The notes under the pieces: generated by a model | What the model was told of the DNA's origin: nothing | Databases searched by the model: none | The model's input: the letters and a program-made list of their open reading frames with translations, nothing else | Assembly: GCA_934725005.1 (NCBI GenBank) | Contig: CAKVBE010000011.1 | Coordinates: forward strand, 1 to 14,731 | Direction of reading: 5' to 3' | Origin: an uncultured Rickettsiales bacterium | GTDB lineage: Bacteria; Pseudomonadota; Alphaproteobacteria; Rickettsiales; UBA1997 | DNA length: 14,731 nucleotides | Shown: in pieces, positions 14,607-14,731 of the stretch | Layout of the letters: every line of letters begins with the position of its first letter | How positions within the stretch are numbered: position 1 is the first letter of the stretch | Translations under genes and position numbers: made by a program

Positions 14607-14640
14607 TACCAACCGATTAATTTAAATTAATCGGTTGGTA
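14607..14640. terminator. Perfect 34-bp palindrome, possible terminator or operator
   Basis: Both halves are exactly complementary: TACCAACCGATTAATTT at 14607-14623 and its reverse complement at 14624-14640. As RNA this is a 15-bp stem with a TTAA loop. There is no T-run on either side, so a classical intrinsic terminator is not certain. It lies 40 nt before a strong outward promoter, so a dimeric-regulator binding site or an upstream insulating terminator is also possible. Confidence 0.6.
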
Positions 14641-14680
14641 TGATTCTAACAACTAGCAAAAAATAATAAATTTTTAATTA

Positions 14681-14708
14681 TTGACTTTATACAAAAAAAT
14701 ATTATAAT
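14681..14708 (+). promoter_or_regulatory. Strong sigma70 promoter pointing out of the window
   Basis: The -35 box TTGACT (14681-14686), a 16-nt spacer and a perfect -10 TATAAT (14703-14708) match 11 of 12 consensus bases. Transcription would start at about 14715 and enter a gene or RNA that begins beyond the right edge of the window. Confidence 0.7.
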
Positions 14709-14731
14709 TATCTCTATTATAGCATATTATT

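Overview
The window is AT-rich, densely packed bacterial chromosome carrying mostly translation and RNA-processing housekeeping genes. Gene content points to a low-GC, probably host-associated alphaproteobacterium (Rickettsiales-like, or an AT-rich gut or endosymbiont lineage). The pointers are a TyrRS of the alphaproteobacterial style, ybgC next to ruvA, a 568-residue six-domain ribosomal protein S1, weak Shine-Dalgarno signals, and AT-dominated codon choice. Taxonomy is an inference and is not proved by the sequence. No tRNA, rRNA, CRISPR array or transposase gene was seen.

Left part (1-3664): the 3' end of serS (+) converges on a minus-strand operon read as TPR-protein -> era -> rnpA. A perfect 8-bp hairpin between serS and rnpA looks like a shared bidirectional terminator. 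The operon has a recognisable promoter (TTGAAA-N16-TATAAC) just upstream of the TPR gene. Having rnpA behind era, rather than behind rpmH, is unusual.

Centre-left (3829-6910): nth (endonuclease III), then a short RNA gene recognised as the SRP 4.5S RNA (ffs), then a tight tyrS-ybgC-ruvA unit with 1-nt and 16-nt overlaps. The SRP RNA fills most of the nth-tyrS gap. It shows that the true TyrRS start is at 4666, not the longer upstream ATG.

Centre (6911-10794): an 812-nt gap without a convincing gene holds a possible structured RNA hairpin, an approximately 540-bp imperfect inverted repeat with a 47/47 identical block, and a nested MITE-like element that is richer in GC than its surroundings. 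At its right edge is a full-consensus promoter (TTGACA-N16-TATAAT) driving a 1023-residue protein. That protein is built of about 19 degenerate 36-38-residue helical repeats of no family I recognise. This is the most novel part of the window; it sits where ruvB is often found after ruvA.

Right part (10806-14731): rpsA with its own promoter and hairpin terminators on both sides, then trmB, a 42-residue lipoprotein gene whose stop codon overlaps the trmD start (ATGA), and trmD. Together trmB and trmD supply two tRNA m7G/m1G methyltransferases. The last 307 nt hold a small hairpin, a perfect 34-bp palindrome and a strong promoter (TTGACT-N16-TATAAT) pointing out of the window.
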